From positions 248,001-312,000 of the forward strand of contig NZ_CANLYK010000003.1 in the NCBI RefSeq assembly GCF_947495325.1: a stretch of 64,000 nucleotides of DNA. Reading direction: 5' to 3'. The DNA is from an uncultured Allomuricauda sp. GTDB lineage: Bacteria; Bacteroidota; Bacteroidia; Flavobacteriales; Flavobacteriaceae. Position 1 is the first letter of the stretch. Each line of letters starts with the position of its first letter. The notes under the pieces are model-generated. The model was not told the DNA's origin, did not search any database, and was given only the letters and a program-made list of their open reading frames with translations. Made by a program: the position numbers and the translations under genes. Shown here in pieces: positions 1-9,020 of the stretch.

Positions 1-172
1 GGCGAAAGAAGTTCTTAAGATAAAAGACGAACTATATCAAATTATATCGAACCACTCTGGGCAGACCTTCGATAAAGTCTATGAAGACAGTGATCGTGAT
101 TACTGGATGAAGGCTGAAGAAGCAAAGAAATATGGGATGATTGATGAGATTTTAGTAAGGGAAAAGTCGTAA
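1..172 (+). CDS. clpP: ATP-dependent Clp protease proteolytic subunit, C-terminal fragment
   Basis: Only the last 56 codons are inside the window, read from base 2 to a TAA at 170-172; the 5' part lies off the left edge. The residues resemble the C-terminal helix region of ClpP, including the motifs SGQTFDKVYEDSDRDYWM and AKKYGMIDEIL, which correspond to the area around the catalytic Asp and the handle end in ClpP. ClpP is the self-compartmentalised serine protease that degrades substrates unfolded by ClpX. The clpX gene begins about 93 bases downstream on the same strand, the usual bacterial order, which supports the call. Confidence 0.9.
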   Translation, partial: AKEVLKIKDELYQIISNHSGQTFDKVYEDSDRDYWMKAEEAKKYGMIDEILVREKS

Positions 173-197
173 ATCCGAACAAATAAGTTAAAAACAG

Positions 198-228
198 TGG
201 TTTGGCGCAAACCAAATCATGTTTTTTT
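198..228 (+). terminator. Hairpin and T-run between clpP and clpX
   Basis: A 7-bp perfect stem (TGGTTTG / CAAACCA, 198-204 and 208-214) with a GCG loop is followed, after AATCATG, by a run of seven or more T (about 222-228). It could be a weak terminator or attenuator separating clpP from clpX. The gap between stem and T-run is longer than in a classical intrinsic terminator, so read-through into clpX is likely. Confidence 0.4.
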
Positions 229-265
229 ACGTTATTAGTGGTTCAACTTTATATGTTGATTGTAT

Positions 266-1501
266 ATGGCAAAGGAAAATTTGGAGTGTTCATTTTGTGG
301 GAGAAAAAAACCGGAAACCAATCTTTTAATAGCTGGTCTGGATGCCCATATTTGTGATAGATGTATTGAACAAGCCCATAGTATTGTTGCGGAAGAATCC
401 AAACAATCCAAAAATCAAGATCTTTCCTCAGAATTGGTTTTAAAAAAACCAATGGAAATCAGAGACTTCTTGGACACATTTGTCATAGGACAAGAGCGAA
501 CCAAGAAAGTGATGTCCGTAGCTGTTTACAATCATTACAAGCGTCTTTTACAATCCAAAAGCAAAGAGGACGATATCGAAATTCAGAAAAGTAATATAGT
601 AATGGTTGGGCAAACGGGGACAGGTAAAACCCTTATTGCCAAGACTATTGCACGCATGCTCAATGTACCATTGGCCATTGTAGATGCTACCGTACTTACG
701 GAAGCTGGATACGTTGGAGAAGATGTGGAAAGCATTTTGACCAGATTGTTACAGGCTGCCGATTATAATCTGGAAAAAGCGGAACGAGGTATTGTTTTTA
801 TTGATGAGATAGATAAAATAGCCCGTAAAAGTGATAATCCGTCCATTACCCGAGATGTTTCTGGTGAAGGAGTGCAGCAAGGGCTTCTAAAACTATTGGA
901 AGGCACTGTTGTAAATGTTCCCCCAAAAGGAGGTCGCAAACACCCGGATCAAAAATTCATTGAGGTAAATACTGAAAATATTCTTTTTGTTGCTGGTGGC
1001 GCTTTTGATGGTGTTGAACGTATTATCACCAAGCGATTGAATATGCAGGCTGTAGGTTATAGTGCATCTAAAGCAGAAGATAGATTGGATAACGAAAATA
1101 TTCTTCAATATATCATTCCAAAAGATTTAAAGGATTTTGGACTTATTCCAGAAATAATAGGTAGACTTCCTGTGCTGACCCATATGAATCCTTTGGATAC
1201 AAAAACATTACGGGCCATTCTTACAGAACCCAAAAATGCTATCATAAAACAATATGAAAAGCTTTTTGGTATGGATGGGATAAAATTCAGTATTACCGAA
1301 CAGGCTCTGACCTATATTGTACAAAAGGCAGTAGAATATAAATTGGGCGCCAGAGGATTGCGTTCTTTATGCGAAGCCGTATTTACCGATGCTATGTTCT
1401 CACTTCCAAGTAGTGATGAAAAAGAGTTTAAGGTCACAAAAGCTTACGCAGAGGAAAAGCTTTCCCATGAAACCATTAAAAAACTAAAAGCAGTCTCTTA
1501 A
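266..1501 (+). CDS. clpX: ATP-dependent Clp protease ATP-binding subunit ClpX
   Basis: ClpX is the AAA+ unfoldase that recognises tagged or native substrates and threads them into ClpP in the cytoplasm. I start it at the ATG at 266 (MAKENLEC); an in-frame TTG at 260 would add only two residues. The product is 411 aa, normal for the family. Visible elements: the N-terminal zinc-binding domain with Cys8, Cys11, Cys30 and Cys33; Walker A GQTGTGKT at about 115-122; the substrate-gripping pore loop GYVG at about 148-151; Walker B IVFIDE at about 176-181; the RKH loop; and sensor 2 in GARGLR. The ClpP-docking IGF loop appears as VGY (in MQAVGYSA). It follows clpP, and its stop codon lies inside a terminator loop shared with the convergent downstream gene. 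Confidence 0.97.
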   Translation: MAKENLECSFCGRKKPETNLLIAGLDAHICDRCIEQAHSIVAEESKQSKNQDLSSELVLKKPMEIRDFLDTFVIGQERTKKVMSVAVYNHYKRLLQSKSKEDDIEIQKSNIVMVGQTGTGKTLIAKTIARMLNVPLAIVDATVLTEAGYVGEDVESILTRLLQAADYNLEKAERGIVFIDEIDKIARKSDNPSITRDVSGEGVQQGLLKLLEGTVVNVPPKGGRKHPDQKFIEVNTENILFVAGGAFDGVERIITKRLNMQAVGYSASKAEDRLDNENILQYIIPKDLKDFGLIPEIIGRLPVLTHMNPLDTKTLRAILTEPKNAIIKQYEKLFGMDGIKFSITEQALTYIVQKAVEYKLGARGLRSLCEAVFTDAMFSLPSSDEKEFKVTKAYAEEKLSHETIKKLKAVS

Positions 1502-1515
1502 ATTAGACTGCTTTT
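1486..1515. terminator. Bidirectional terminator spanning both stop codons of clpX and the convergent hydrolase
   Basis: An 11-bp perfect stem (AAAAGCAGTCT at 486-496 offset, AGACTGCTTTT at 505-515 offset) with an 8-base loop is followed by T-rich sequence on the plus strand and preceded by A-rich sequence that serves the minus strand. The clpX TAA (1499-1501) is in the loop, and the minus-strand stop codon (1503-1505) starts in the loop. The arms therefore encode the C-termini of both proteins. Confidence 0.85.
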
Positions 1516-2042
1516 TTTGTTACTTTTTCCAGAAGATCTAAACAAACTTCCGCAATTATTTTTTCATCAGAATACAATTGGTGACCAAAATTTGGAATAA
1601 TATTTAAGTCAACTTCAAGTTTTTGAGCCCATTTAGAACCAGGTTTAAACTCATCGCGTTCACCAAAAATCAAATTCAATGGAATATTTGGCTTTGCATC
1701 ATCCAATCTAATTCGTGTTGGGGATATTGCGGTTAAGGATTTCATTGGCAATCCTTTTAAAGCAGCTTTCCAAGCAATAGTTCCTCCGGTACTGAAGGCC
1801 AAATAGTGACTTGCCTCTGTTTCCTTTTTTAATAAATGGGCAACCGCAGTATCAATTCCACCTTCAACAAATGCATTATGAACATTTTTTTCAGTAGAAA
1901 CTGGAACATCGATGTTCCCAAGCTGTTGACAATCATAAAAAGCAATATCGTAGTACTGCTGAAGATATCCGAAATAAGAGGTTATCCAAAGGCCTTTTTT
2001 GACGCCCCACATATCAGATAGGACAACTAATTTTTCTGCCAT
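1503..2042 (-). CDS. Small alpha/beta-hydrolase-fold protein
   Basis: A 179-aa cytoplasmic protein with no signal peptide. It shows an alpha/beta-hydrolase layout: a nucleophile-elbow-like FSTGGT at about 103-108 with Ser as the probable nucleophile, an acidic strand-end motif GERDEF near 130, and a late histidine in FGHQLY near 155. The elbow is not a textbook GxSxG, and the protein is short for the superfamily, lacking most of the cap. Substrate cannot be predicted. It converges on clpX with a one-base gap and shares its terminator. About 180 bases upstream separate it from the GH3-like gene, which is also on the minus strand. Confidence 0.65.
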   Translation of the reverse strand: MAEKLVVLSDMWGVKKGLWITSYFGYLQQYYDIAFYDCQQLGNIDVPVSTEKNVHNAFVEGGIDTAVAHLLKKETEASHYLAFSTGGTIAWKAALKGLPMKSLTAISPTRIRLDDAKPNIPLNLIFGERDEFKPGSKWAQKLEVDLNIIPNFGHQLYSDEKIIAEVCLDLLEKVTKKAV

Positions 2043-2224
2043 AAGTAAATTCTTTAGTTTGATGATTAGTTTATTTTAAGAGAAGGGAACTAAAATATCT
2101 GTTTCAAACTTCAGTAATTAACGTCCAAAATTCATATTTATTTGTTAAAAAGAAAAAATTGCTCGTTAAAAGGCACTTTTTCACGAAAACGTTTTCGTGA
2201 ATCTTGGAAATCTAATGGGTCTAT

Positions 2225-3751
2225 CTAAACTTGTTTAGCTTCCATATTCAGTTGCAACAATTCTTCAAGGTATGCGCGCTCATTGGAAAGTCTTGGAATC
2301 TTATGTTGCCCGCCTAATTTATTCTTCGATTTTAGCCAATCATGAAATAAATTGGTGCGAGCCACATGCACTTTTGGCATTCTTAGCGTGATATTATTGT
2401 AACGTTTTGCCTCATAATCAGAGTTTAATGATTTTAGGGCATTGTCCAAAAATTCGGTAAAGTAGTCAATATCCCTTGGTGGTGTTCTAAACTCAATAAT
2501 CCATTCATGGGCGCCTTTTTCACTTCCTTTCATAAAAACCGGTGCCGCTGTATAGTCCATAATCTTGGAATCTGTCTTTTGGCACACGCGTCGTAATGCC
2601 TCCTCTGCGTTTTCTATTATAAGCTCTTCTCCAAAAGCATTGATATGGTGCTTCGTCCTTCCTGTTATTCGTATTCTATAGGGATTTTTAGAGGTAAATC
2701 GTACTGTATCACCAATTTTATAGCGCCACAAACCCGCATTGGTCGTAATGACCACCGCATAGTTGATGCCTACCTCCACATCCCAAAGCGGTATTGCTTT
2801 TTCATCTTTCCCATAAGAATCCATAGGAATGAATTCGTAAAAAATACCGTAATCCAGCATCAACAATAAGTCTTCTGAGTTATTGCGGTCTTGAATAGCA
2901 AAAAATCCCTCGGAAGCATTATAGGTTTCGTAGTAGTTAAAGCTTCTTCTTGGAAGCAGCTTTTTATATTGATCCTTATAGGGAGCAAAACTTACTCCTC
3001 CATGAAAATAAACCTCTAAATTTTCCCAAATCTCAAACAAATGGTTTTTTCCGGTTTTTTCCAATACATCGTTAAGCAGGACCAACATCCAAGAAGGGAC
3101 TCCTGCCAAACTTGTTACATTCTCGTGAATGCTTTCCTCAATGATTGCCTCCAATTTAGACTCCCATTCACTCATTAAGGAGACTTTGTTGCTCGGTGTA
3201 CTGCTATATTCGGCCCAAAGGGGCATATTATCAATTAAAATAGCCGAAAGGTCCCCAAAGAAAGTACCATTATCCTCATAAAGTTCCTTGCTGCCTCCCA
3301 GCCTAAGACTTTTGCCATTGAACAACTGGGAATTCTCGTTGTTGTTCAGATATAAACAGAGTAGGTCTTTGCTGGATTTGTAGTGACAATCTTCCAAGGC
3401 TTCGGTGCTAACGGGAATAAATTTGCTTTTGGCGTTTGTAGTACCACTGCTCTTGGCAAACCATTTAATGGCAGTTGGCCAGAATAAATTTTGCTCCCCT
3501 TTTCTAGCTCGTTCTATCAGTGGAGCAATAGCTTCGTAGTTCACAATTGGCACCCTATTGGCAAAATCTTCATAGGTGGTTATATCACTGAATCCATACT
3601 GTTTTCCCAGCATGGTATCTTTAGAAAAATCGACCAAATGCCGTAGTACCTCATCCTGTACATCCAACGGATACTTTAAGAAAAGTTCAATTTGATGGTA
3701 TCGCTTTTTTAAAAGCCAAGAAGCAATGGAGTTAAATAAAGGTATTGGCAT
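2225..3751 (-). CDS. GH3 auxin-responsive promoter superfamily protein (acyl-adenylating enzyme fold)
   Basis: The 508-aa protein belongs to the GH3 superfamily, whose plant members adenylate and conjugate acyl hormones to amino acids. The ANL-type nucleotide-binding motif SSGTTNAKSK is visible at about 101-110, followed by the family's YETYNASEG and GLWRYKIGDTVRF segments and a C-terminal domain containing TGRTKHHINAFGEE. There is no signal peptide, so it is probably cytoplasmic. Bacterial homologues are common in Bacteroidota, but I know of no settled substrate, so the reaction should be read as ATP-dependent acyl activation only. It is transcribed divergently from the DUF2797 gene. Confidence 0.9.
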   Translation of the reverse strand: MPIPLFNSIASWLLKKRYHQIELFLKYPLDVQDEVLRHLVDFSKDTMLGKQYGFSDITTYEDFANRVPIVNYEAIAPLIERARKGEQNLFWPTAIKWFAKSSGTTNAKSKFIPVSTEALEDCHYKSSKDLLCLYLNNNENSQLFNGKSLRLGGSKELYEDNGTFFGDLSAILIDNMPLWAEYSSTPSNKVSLMSEWESKLEAIIEESIHENVTSLAGVPSWMLVLLNDVLEKTGKNHLFEIWENLEVYFHGGVSFAPYKDQYKKLLPRRSFNYYETYNASEGFFAIQDRNNSEDLLLMLDYGIFYEFIPMDSYGKDEKAIPLWDVEVGINYAVVITTNAGLWRYKIGDTVRFTSKNPYRIRITGRTKHHINAFGEELIIENAEEALRRVCQKTDSKIMDYTAAPVFMKGSEKGAHEWIIEFRTPPRDIDYFTEFLDNALKSLNSDYEAKRYNNITLRMPKVHVARTNLFHDWLKSKNKLGGQHKIPRLSNERAYLEELLQLNMEAKQV

Positions 3752-3849
3752 TTTAGGTATCTTTAACCTAGAATTTAGTTAGGTGCATTAGCTAAAATAG
3801 GGTATCTAACGTTCATTTTCAAATAAGCTTTAAACATATCCATTCCATT

Positions 3850-4644
3850 ATGCTTTACGAGGGAGTACTGCGCAAAATGCAGACTGAAATAGGAAATCCA
3901 ATTCAATATTATTTAGTCTTTGAAAACGATTTTCTAAATATGAACCAGCTATTGAACAAAGAACTGACAATTGATTTTATTAAGTTCCAATGTCTTAACT
4001 GTGGAAAAGAAAAACCGATTTACCGAATGGGATTTTGTAAATCATGTTTCTACGAAACGCCATTGGCCGGGGATTGGATCATGAAACCGGAATTGAGTAC
4101 TGCACATCTGGATAAGGAAGACCGAGATTTAGAGTATGAGAAAAAGGTACAGTTACAACCACATATTGTATACTTGGCGAACTCCAGTAATGTTAAGGTT
4201 GGGGTTACCCGAAAAACCCAAGTGCCCACTCGTTGGATAGATCAAGGTGCGCATGAGGCCATTGAAATTGTGGAGGTTCCCAATAGATATCTGGCAGGAA
4301 TTACTGAAGTTGCCCTAAAAGAACATGTTAGTGATAAGACCAGTTGGCAAAAAATGTTGACGAACCGGGTTGAAGATGTGAATTTGGTAGAATGGCGCAA
4401 CAAATTACAATCCAGTATTCCTGAAGAGGCTTCAGAGTACTTTTTGGGCGAAAACACAGAGACCCAATTGGACTTTCCCGTACTGGAATACCCAGAAAAG
4501 GTAAAAAGCTTAAATCTTGACAAAACCCCAAGCTATACAGGTGTTTTAAAAGGGCTAAAAGGACAATACCTGATCTTTGAAGACAATACCGTTTTCAATA
4601 TCCGAGGTAATGAGGGGTATTATGTGGGGATAGGTATTAATTGA
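3850..4644 (+). CDS. DUF2797 domain-containing protein
   Basis: A 264-aa soluble protein matching the DUF2797 family by its overall pattern. It has a four-Cys zinc-ribbon-like pair (CLNCGK near 51-56 and GFCKSCF near 65-71), then YLANSSNVKVGVTRKTQVPTRWIDQGA, whose GIY-YIG-like character is seen in this family (shown here as the segments YLAN, KVGVTR and RWIDQGA). No catalytic assignment can be made. The zinc ribbon and possible GIY-YIG-type core suggest nucleic acid contact, which is inference. It is divergent from the GH3-like gene, with about 98 bases between the starts. Confidence 0.8.
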   Translation: MLYEGVLRKMQTEIGNPIQYYLVFENDFLNMNQLLNKELTIDFIKFQCLNCGKEKPIYRMGFCKSCFYETPLAGDWIMKPELSTAHLDKEDRDLEYEKKVQLQPHIVYLANSSNVKVGVTRKTQVPTRWIDQGAHEAIEIVEVPNRYLAGITEVALKEHVSDKTSWQKMLTNRVEDVNLVEWRNKLQSSIPEEASEYFLGENTETQLDFPVLEYPEKVKSLNLDKTPSYTGVLKGLKGQYLIFEDNTVFNIRGNEGYYVGIGIN

Positions 4645-4778
4645 ATATATACAGTGAGGATTCTTCCAATCAAACCTCTTCCGAAAGTTTTGAATAAAAA
4701 TGCCGACCATTACTTAGACTTTGGAAATAAAGAGTCAATGGCAATTTTGTCAGAACCAAACATAAAAAACTAATCAAG

Positions 4779-5537
4779 ATGAGCAACCAATTAAAAAAAA
4801 TCACCGCATCACATTGCGAAACACCTCCAGCAAAATATGATGATATTAAAGTGTTGTTCCTTAACTGCACATTAAATAGAACACCTGTATTATCGCATAC
4901 TGAAGGGTTGATAAAAGTGGCACAGAATATTTTTGAAGCCAACGGAGCCCAAACAAAGGTTATTAGGCCTGTTGATTATGTAATTCCTGCCGGATTGGGT
5001 CTGGATATGTCCAAAACGCCAGAATGGGATAGGGATGATTGGCCCCTGATTCAAAAAGAAGTCGATGCCTGTGATGTTTTAATTGTGTGCACATCTGTCT
5101 GGTTAGGTGAAAAATCATCTGTTTGCAATAGGACACTGGAAAGAATGTATGGGTACACGCATCAATTTAATGATAAAGGCCAATACAGGGATTATGGAAA
5201 AGTTGGCGCTACACTTATAACGGGAAACGAAGATGGTGTTAAACACTGCGCTATGAATATTTTGTTTTCACTCTCACATATTGGATATACCGTTCCCCCA
5301 CAGGCAGATGCCGGTTGGATGGGAGAAGCAGGTCCCGGCCCTTCCTATATGGATGAAGGCTCCGGAGGGCCTGATAATGATTTTACAAACAGAAACACCA
5401 CATTTTTGGTGTGGAACTGTCTTCACTTGGCCAGAATGCTCAAAGACAATGGAGGTGTTCCAGCTTATGGAAATTTACCTGATGAATGGGAAGCTGGTTG
5501 CAAAGCTGGATTTGACAGCCCTGAACACAAGCGGTAA
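4779..5537 (+). CDS. Flavodoxin-family NAD(P)H-dependent oxidoreductase
   Basis: A 252-aa protein with a flavodoxin-like FMN-reductase fold. The first beta strand and phosphate loop read KVLFLNCTLNRTP (about 24-36), an FMN-contacting segment VCTSVWLGEKSS lies near 103-114, and GATLITGNEDGVKH near 149-162 is typical of this reductase group. A glycine-rich tail (GEAGPGPSYMDEGSGG) follows. The expected role is FMN-dependent reduction of a quinone or similar electrophile in the cytoplasm, using NAD(P)H. It stands alone between the DUF2797 gene and the convergent AsmA-like gene. Confidence 0.8.
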   Translation: MSNQLKKITASHCETPPAKYDDIKVLFLNCTLNRTPVLSHTEGLIKVAQNIFEANGAQTKVIRPVDYVIPAGLGLDMSKTPEWDRDDWPLIQKEVDACDVLIVCTSVWLGEKSSVCNRTLERMYGYTHQFNDKGQYRDYGKVGATLITGNEDGVKHCAMNILFSLSHIGYTVPPQADAGWMGEAGPGPSYMDEGSGGPDNDFTNRNTTFLVWNCLHLARMLKDNGGVPAYGNLPDEWEAGCKAGFDSPEHKR

Positions 5538-5582
5538 AATATGATTTAGGAACGTACTCACAAGACAGCCCCTTTAGAAACA

Positions 5583-8273
5583 TTACTCTACCGTATCCTT
5601 TTTCTTTTTCCCGAAGAGTCCACCCAAAACAGAGTTTACCGCTTTTTTGGTGGGGTCTTCTTTAACCGCAGAAGAATCAGCCGAAGTACTGTCTTTTTTT
5701 GAACCGCCCAATAAGGAACCCAAAGCGTCTTTAACTCCAGATGATTTGGTTTGGGTAGAATCTGCATCATCATTCTTAAAAACATTCGAAATCAAATCTT
5801 TAGCCGTGTCTTTCCCTTGGTTCAATAGTTTTTGTTTTTGTATTTCCACCAATTGGGAGGTTAATTTGGAAACACCAGAACTCAAATCTGTTTTAACGGT
5901 AGGACTTGTATAATTACCTCCGATATTGGCGGTCACAGGTATCGTCAAATTTTCCATATCCGAATCATCCAACTGTGCAATAAGTTTGTTCACCTCGCTG
6001 CCCAAATATTTTGCAGGCACATCCAGTGTCGCTTTATATTGTAATTGTTTATCAAACGTATGACTACCATCAATATTCACAGCAATATCTTTATAGTTTA
6101 CGGTAAAGGGTTTCACGTTTACCGAACCATTATCAAAACTCAAAGCAGTTTTTAAATCGCTCAAATCCAAATCTTCAGTATTCAAAAAACTGAGTTTACT
6201 ATCCAAAGCGGACAACAAAGGGGCATTTGTGGCATCTACCTTAGTGGAAAGTAATTCGGCAAGCAAAGCTCCGGATACAGTTCCCAAATTGGGGGTCATA
6301 TCTTCTTTTAAATTTCCCGAAATTTTTATATCAGAATTTATTTTACCTTGAAGCGCATTGGCCAACGGCGCCAAAGTTTTTAGCAAATCCAATGATTGAA
6401 AGGATTCGCTTATGCTGAAATTGCTCATTCCCAAATCCATGTCAAAAGTAGAAACCTCATCTTTGGTAGATACCGTACCTGCTACACCCAATGTTCCACC
6501 AAAAAGGTCTGATTTTAAATCTTTCAGAGTAGCAGTTTCATCCTTAATAATCAAAGTGCCTGTAACATTCTTTAAGCTTAGGTTGTCATAAAGAACCGTA
6601 TTTGCTGAGGCATCAATGGTACAATCCAAAAATGAAGGAATCCTAATTCGTTCCTCTGTTTCCGATGGTGTGGTATCCCCAGTACCTTCTTCATCAATGT
6701 CATCAACCATAAAATCATTCAACGCAAACGTATTGGAGGTAAGCTTAAAATTACCTTCAACATTCTCATCATTGAACATAAATCCTAATAAATTGGTCAA
6801 TGTTCCAGTAGTACTAAAATCTGTACTACCTGTTTTTCCTTCAAACGAATTCAAAGACACCGTTTCAGGATTAAAAGTTAATGCTGCCGTGCTTATTTTC
6901 ACCGGATTCTTAAGCTCTTCCGAAGCATACTCAAAACCAGAAAGTTTCATTGTACCATTGGTCTTGGTATTTTGGTATTGTTCATTTTCCAGAGAGGCCA
7001 TATCAAATGCGGTGGTTACATCAGCTGTCAATAAACCTTTAAGATTATAGTCTGAGGGCACGGGATATGCCTGAGAAAGATTGGCAAGATTAATATTACC
7101 ATCCATATGGGCGTTTACCTTGGTATTGCCCAATAAATCCGTAATCTTAGAATTTAGATTGAACTTGTCTTTATCTATACTGAAGGAAAGCTTTTTAATG
7201 TCTACATACGTATCTTCTACTATCCCTGTGGAATTGTTGATTTCCGTGTCAATAAAAACGTTGCTTACTGATTTGGGTAAATCTGGATATTTAAAAGATG
7301 CATTTTCTGAGTTTATTTTGATATTAAAGGTTGGAATATGCTCATCATCCACAATTCCCTTGAACATACCGTTTACTTCAAAATTACCCGTTGTTTGGAC
7401 ATCTTCAATGTTTCTTGAGTAGGCTTCCGGAATCACCGCCAAAAAGTTTTTGAAGTCAGATGAAGGCGTCTTAAAAGTGACATCCACTTCTTGATTTCCC
7501 TCATTTACTTGCACAAACCCGTCAAAAACCAAGGGCAATTGATTGATCATGGCTTTGTTTTCCAGAAAAGAATATTTGCTGTTTTTTAAATCGATGCCAA
7601 TAATTGCATCCAAAAACAGCTTGTTCTTATTTAGATATTTAGTGCTGTCCATTTCAAAAGAAACCAACGCATCTGTAGTGGTCTTTAGTTCCGAAGTTTC
7701 CAGGGAAAGGTCTCCATTTCCAAAATGGTTCATTTCCGATATGACCAAGTGCATCCCTGTGGCAAAATCATCATATATTATCTCTGTGTTGGTAATTTCA
7801 TATGCATCCAGTGCTAGGGTAAAATTGGTAGATGCTTCATTTGTAGAAGTTTCCACACTCTCTTCGTCTTCTTTTGCAATGTCATAATTGGCATTTTCTG
7901 CCTCATCCACCTTCACATGTAGTCTTGCTGCATCCAGTTTTAAGCTTTTAATGGTAATAGGGTCCTCTGCAGTTTTAAAAAGTTCTTTTATGGACATTTT
8001 CAATTCAATCTGTCCAGAGGCGAACAGGGTATCTCCAACAAAAGGCACCTTATTTACCAATGAAACATTCGTTAATTCCACATTTGCATTGGGAAAGTTC
8101 TTGAGCAAATTAATATAGGCTTCATCAAAATCCAAGGTAGCATTGATGTTATTATTGACCTTGTTTTTTATGATTTCAGATACCTTTCCACTCAAAAGTA
8201 GCGGAAGGGCAACAAGAAGTACAATAATGGTCAGTAGGGTTATTCCTGTAATTTTTAGGACTTTTTTCTTCAT
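5583..8273 (-). CDS. AsmA-like family protein (inner-membrane-anchored bridge or assembly factor)
   Basis: The 896-aa product has one N-terminal membrane segment (about 7-29) followed by a very long, beta-rich periplasmic region and an AsmA C-terminal-like domain. The last 80 residues are low complexity, with repeated GGLFGKKKKD / LLGGSKKDS blocks. AsmA-like proteins belong to the repeating-beta-groove superfamily (with TamB and YhdP), linked to phospholipid transport or outer-membrane homeostasis. Assignment rests on N-terminal topology, length and domain character. Antisense reading frames across the gene are shadows. It lies convergent to the flavodoxin-like gene and 36 bases downstream of the queuosine transporter gene on the same strand. 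Confidence 0.85.
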   Translation of the reverse strand: MKKKVLKITGITLLTIIVLLVALPLLLSGKVSEIIKNKVNNNINATLDFDEAYINLLKNFPNANVELTNVSLVNKVPFVGDTLFASGQIELKMSIKELFKTAEDPITIKSLKLDAARLHVKVDEAENANYDIAKEDEESVETSTNEASTNFTLALDAYEITNTEIIYDDFATGMHLVISEMNHFGNGDLSLETSELKTTTDALVSFEMDSTKYLNKNKLFLDAIIGIDLKNSKYSFLENKAMINQLPLVFDGFVQVNEGNQEVDVTFKTPSSDFKNFLAVIPEAYSRNIEDVQTTGNFEVNGMFKGIVDDEHIPTFNIKINSENASFKYPDLPKSVSNVFIDTEINNSTGIVEDTYVDIKKLSFSIDKDKFNLNSKITDLLGNTKVNAHMDGNINLANLSQAYPVPSDYNLKGLLTADVTTAFDMASLENEQYQNTKTNGTMKLSGFEYASEELKNPVKISTAALTFNPETVSLNSFEGKTGSTDFSTTGTLTNLLGFMFNDENVEGNFKLTSNTFALNDFMVDDIDEEGTGDTTPSETEERIRIPSFLDCTIDASANTVLYDNLSLKNVTGTLIIKDETATLKDLKSDLFGGTLGVAGTVSTKDEVSTFDMDLGMSNFSISESFQSLDLLKTLAPLANALQGKINSDIKISGNLKEDMTPNLGTVSGALLAELLSTKVDATNAPLLSALDSKLSFLNTEDLDLSDLKTALSFDNGSVNVKPFTVNYKDIAVNIDGSHTFDKQLQYKATLDVPAKYLGSEVNKLIAQLDDSDMENLTIPVTANIGGNYTSPTVKTDLSSGVSKLTSQLVEIQKQKLLNQGKDTAKDLISNVFKNDDADSTQTKSSGVKDALGSLLGGSKKDSTSADSSAVKEDPTKKAVNSVLGGLFGKKKKDTVE

Positions 8274-8309
8274 ATTTGGGTGTTTTCCAACAAAATAAAG
8301 AAGAAGCTA

Positions 8310-9017
8310 CTAATCTAGATGTATTTCCTCCCCTATTTTTAAGTTAAATCTTTTTCGCATTAGATATACGAACAAATAGAGCAAAGGGGTGTCCAAGGCA
8401 GCAATAAAAATTTTAAAGACAAATCCACTAATGACCAAACCATAAAACAAACTCCATGGAATTTCCCCAAAGGAACAAAGCAAAAGCACCACGGTAAAGG
8501 TATCTATGAACTGGGAGGAAAATGTAGAAAAGTTGTTTCGAAACCACAAATATTTGCCTTTTGTAAGCTTTTTCCAAAAGTGATAAATCTGTATATCAAC
8601 AAATTGAGCCAATAAATAGGCCATCATTGATGCAAAAACCGCTACTATGGTATTTCCAAAAACCGATTTGAACATTTCGTTGGATACTGGAGACCAATCC
8701 GTAGCAGAAACTGCAGATGCGGTATAGACGATGCATAAAGAAAAGAAAGAGGCAAAAATACCTGCCACCACTATTTGATTTGCTTTTTTCTTTCCAAAAA
8801 TTTCAGAAATCAAGTCCGTAATCAAAAAGGTAAGTGGATACGGTAAAATACCTACCGAAACTTCAAAAAGTGAAGCTCCTAAAATAGTGACATCTCCAAA
8901 GGGTTTCCAATAAAAGAATTTTTGGAAAATAAGATTGGAGACCACCAATGAGGTAATGAACAGCGCACCTAAATATAGATAAATGGAAAACGCAACACGC
9001 TTGTCTTTTTCCGTCAT
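8310..9017 (-). CDS. Queuosine precursor transporter (YhhQ/VUT family)
   Basis: A 235-aa integral membrane protein with about six hydrophobic segments. It carries family motifs: an early FYWKPFGDVTILGAS, PYPLTFLITDLISEIFGKKKA near 70-90, and FRNNFSTFSSQFIDTFTVV near 157-175. YhhQ-type transporters take up the queuosine precursors preQ0 and preQ1 for tRNA wobble-base modification. The stop codon lies 3 bases from the start region of the flanking sppA stop, so it probably shares an operon with sppA on the minus strand. The name is safe at family level; the precise substrate is taken from characterised relatives. Confidence 0.9.
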   Translation of the reverse strand: MTEKDKRVAFSIYLYLGALFITSLVVSNLIFQKFFYWKPFGDVTILGASLFEVSVGILPYPLTFLITDLISEIFGKKKANQIVVAGIFASFFSLCIVYTASAVSATDWSPVSNEMFKSVFGNTIVAVFASMMAYLLAQFVDIQIYHFWKKLTKGKYLWFRNNFSTFSSQFIDTFTVVLLLCSFGEIPWSLFYGLVISGFVFKIFIAALDTPLLYLFVYLMRKRFNLKIGEEIHLD

Positions 9018-9020
9018 TCT

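Noticed and set aside
6616..7422. Long plus-strand reading frames across the AsmA-like gene
   Set aside because: They are Ser/Val-rich shadows of a strong minus-strand gene, with no start context or family resemblance.
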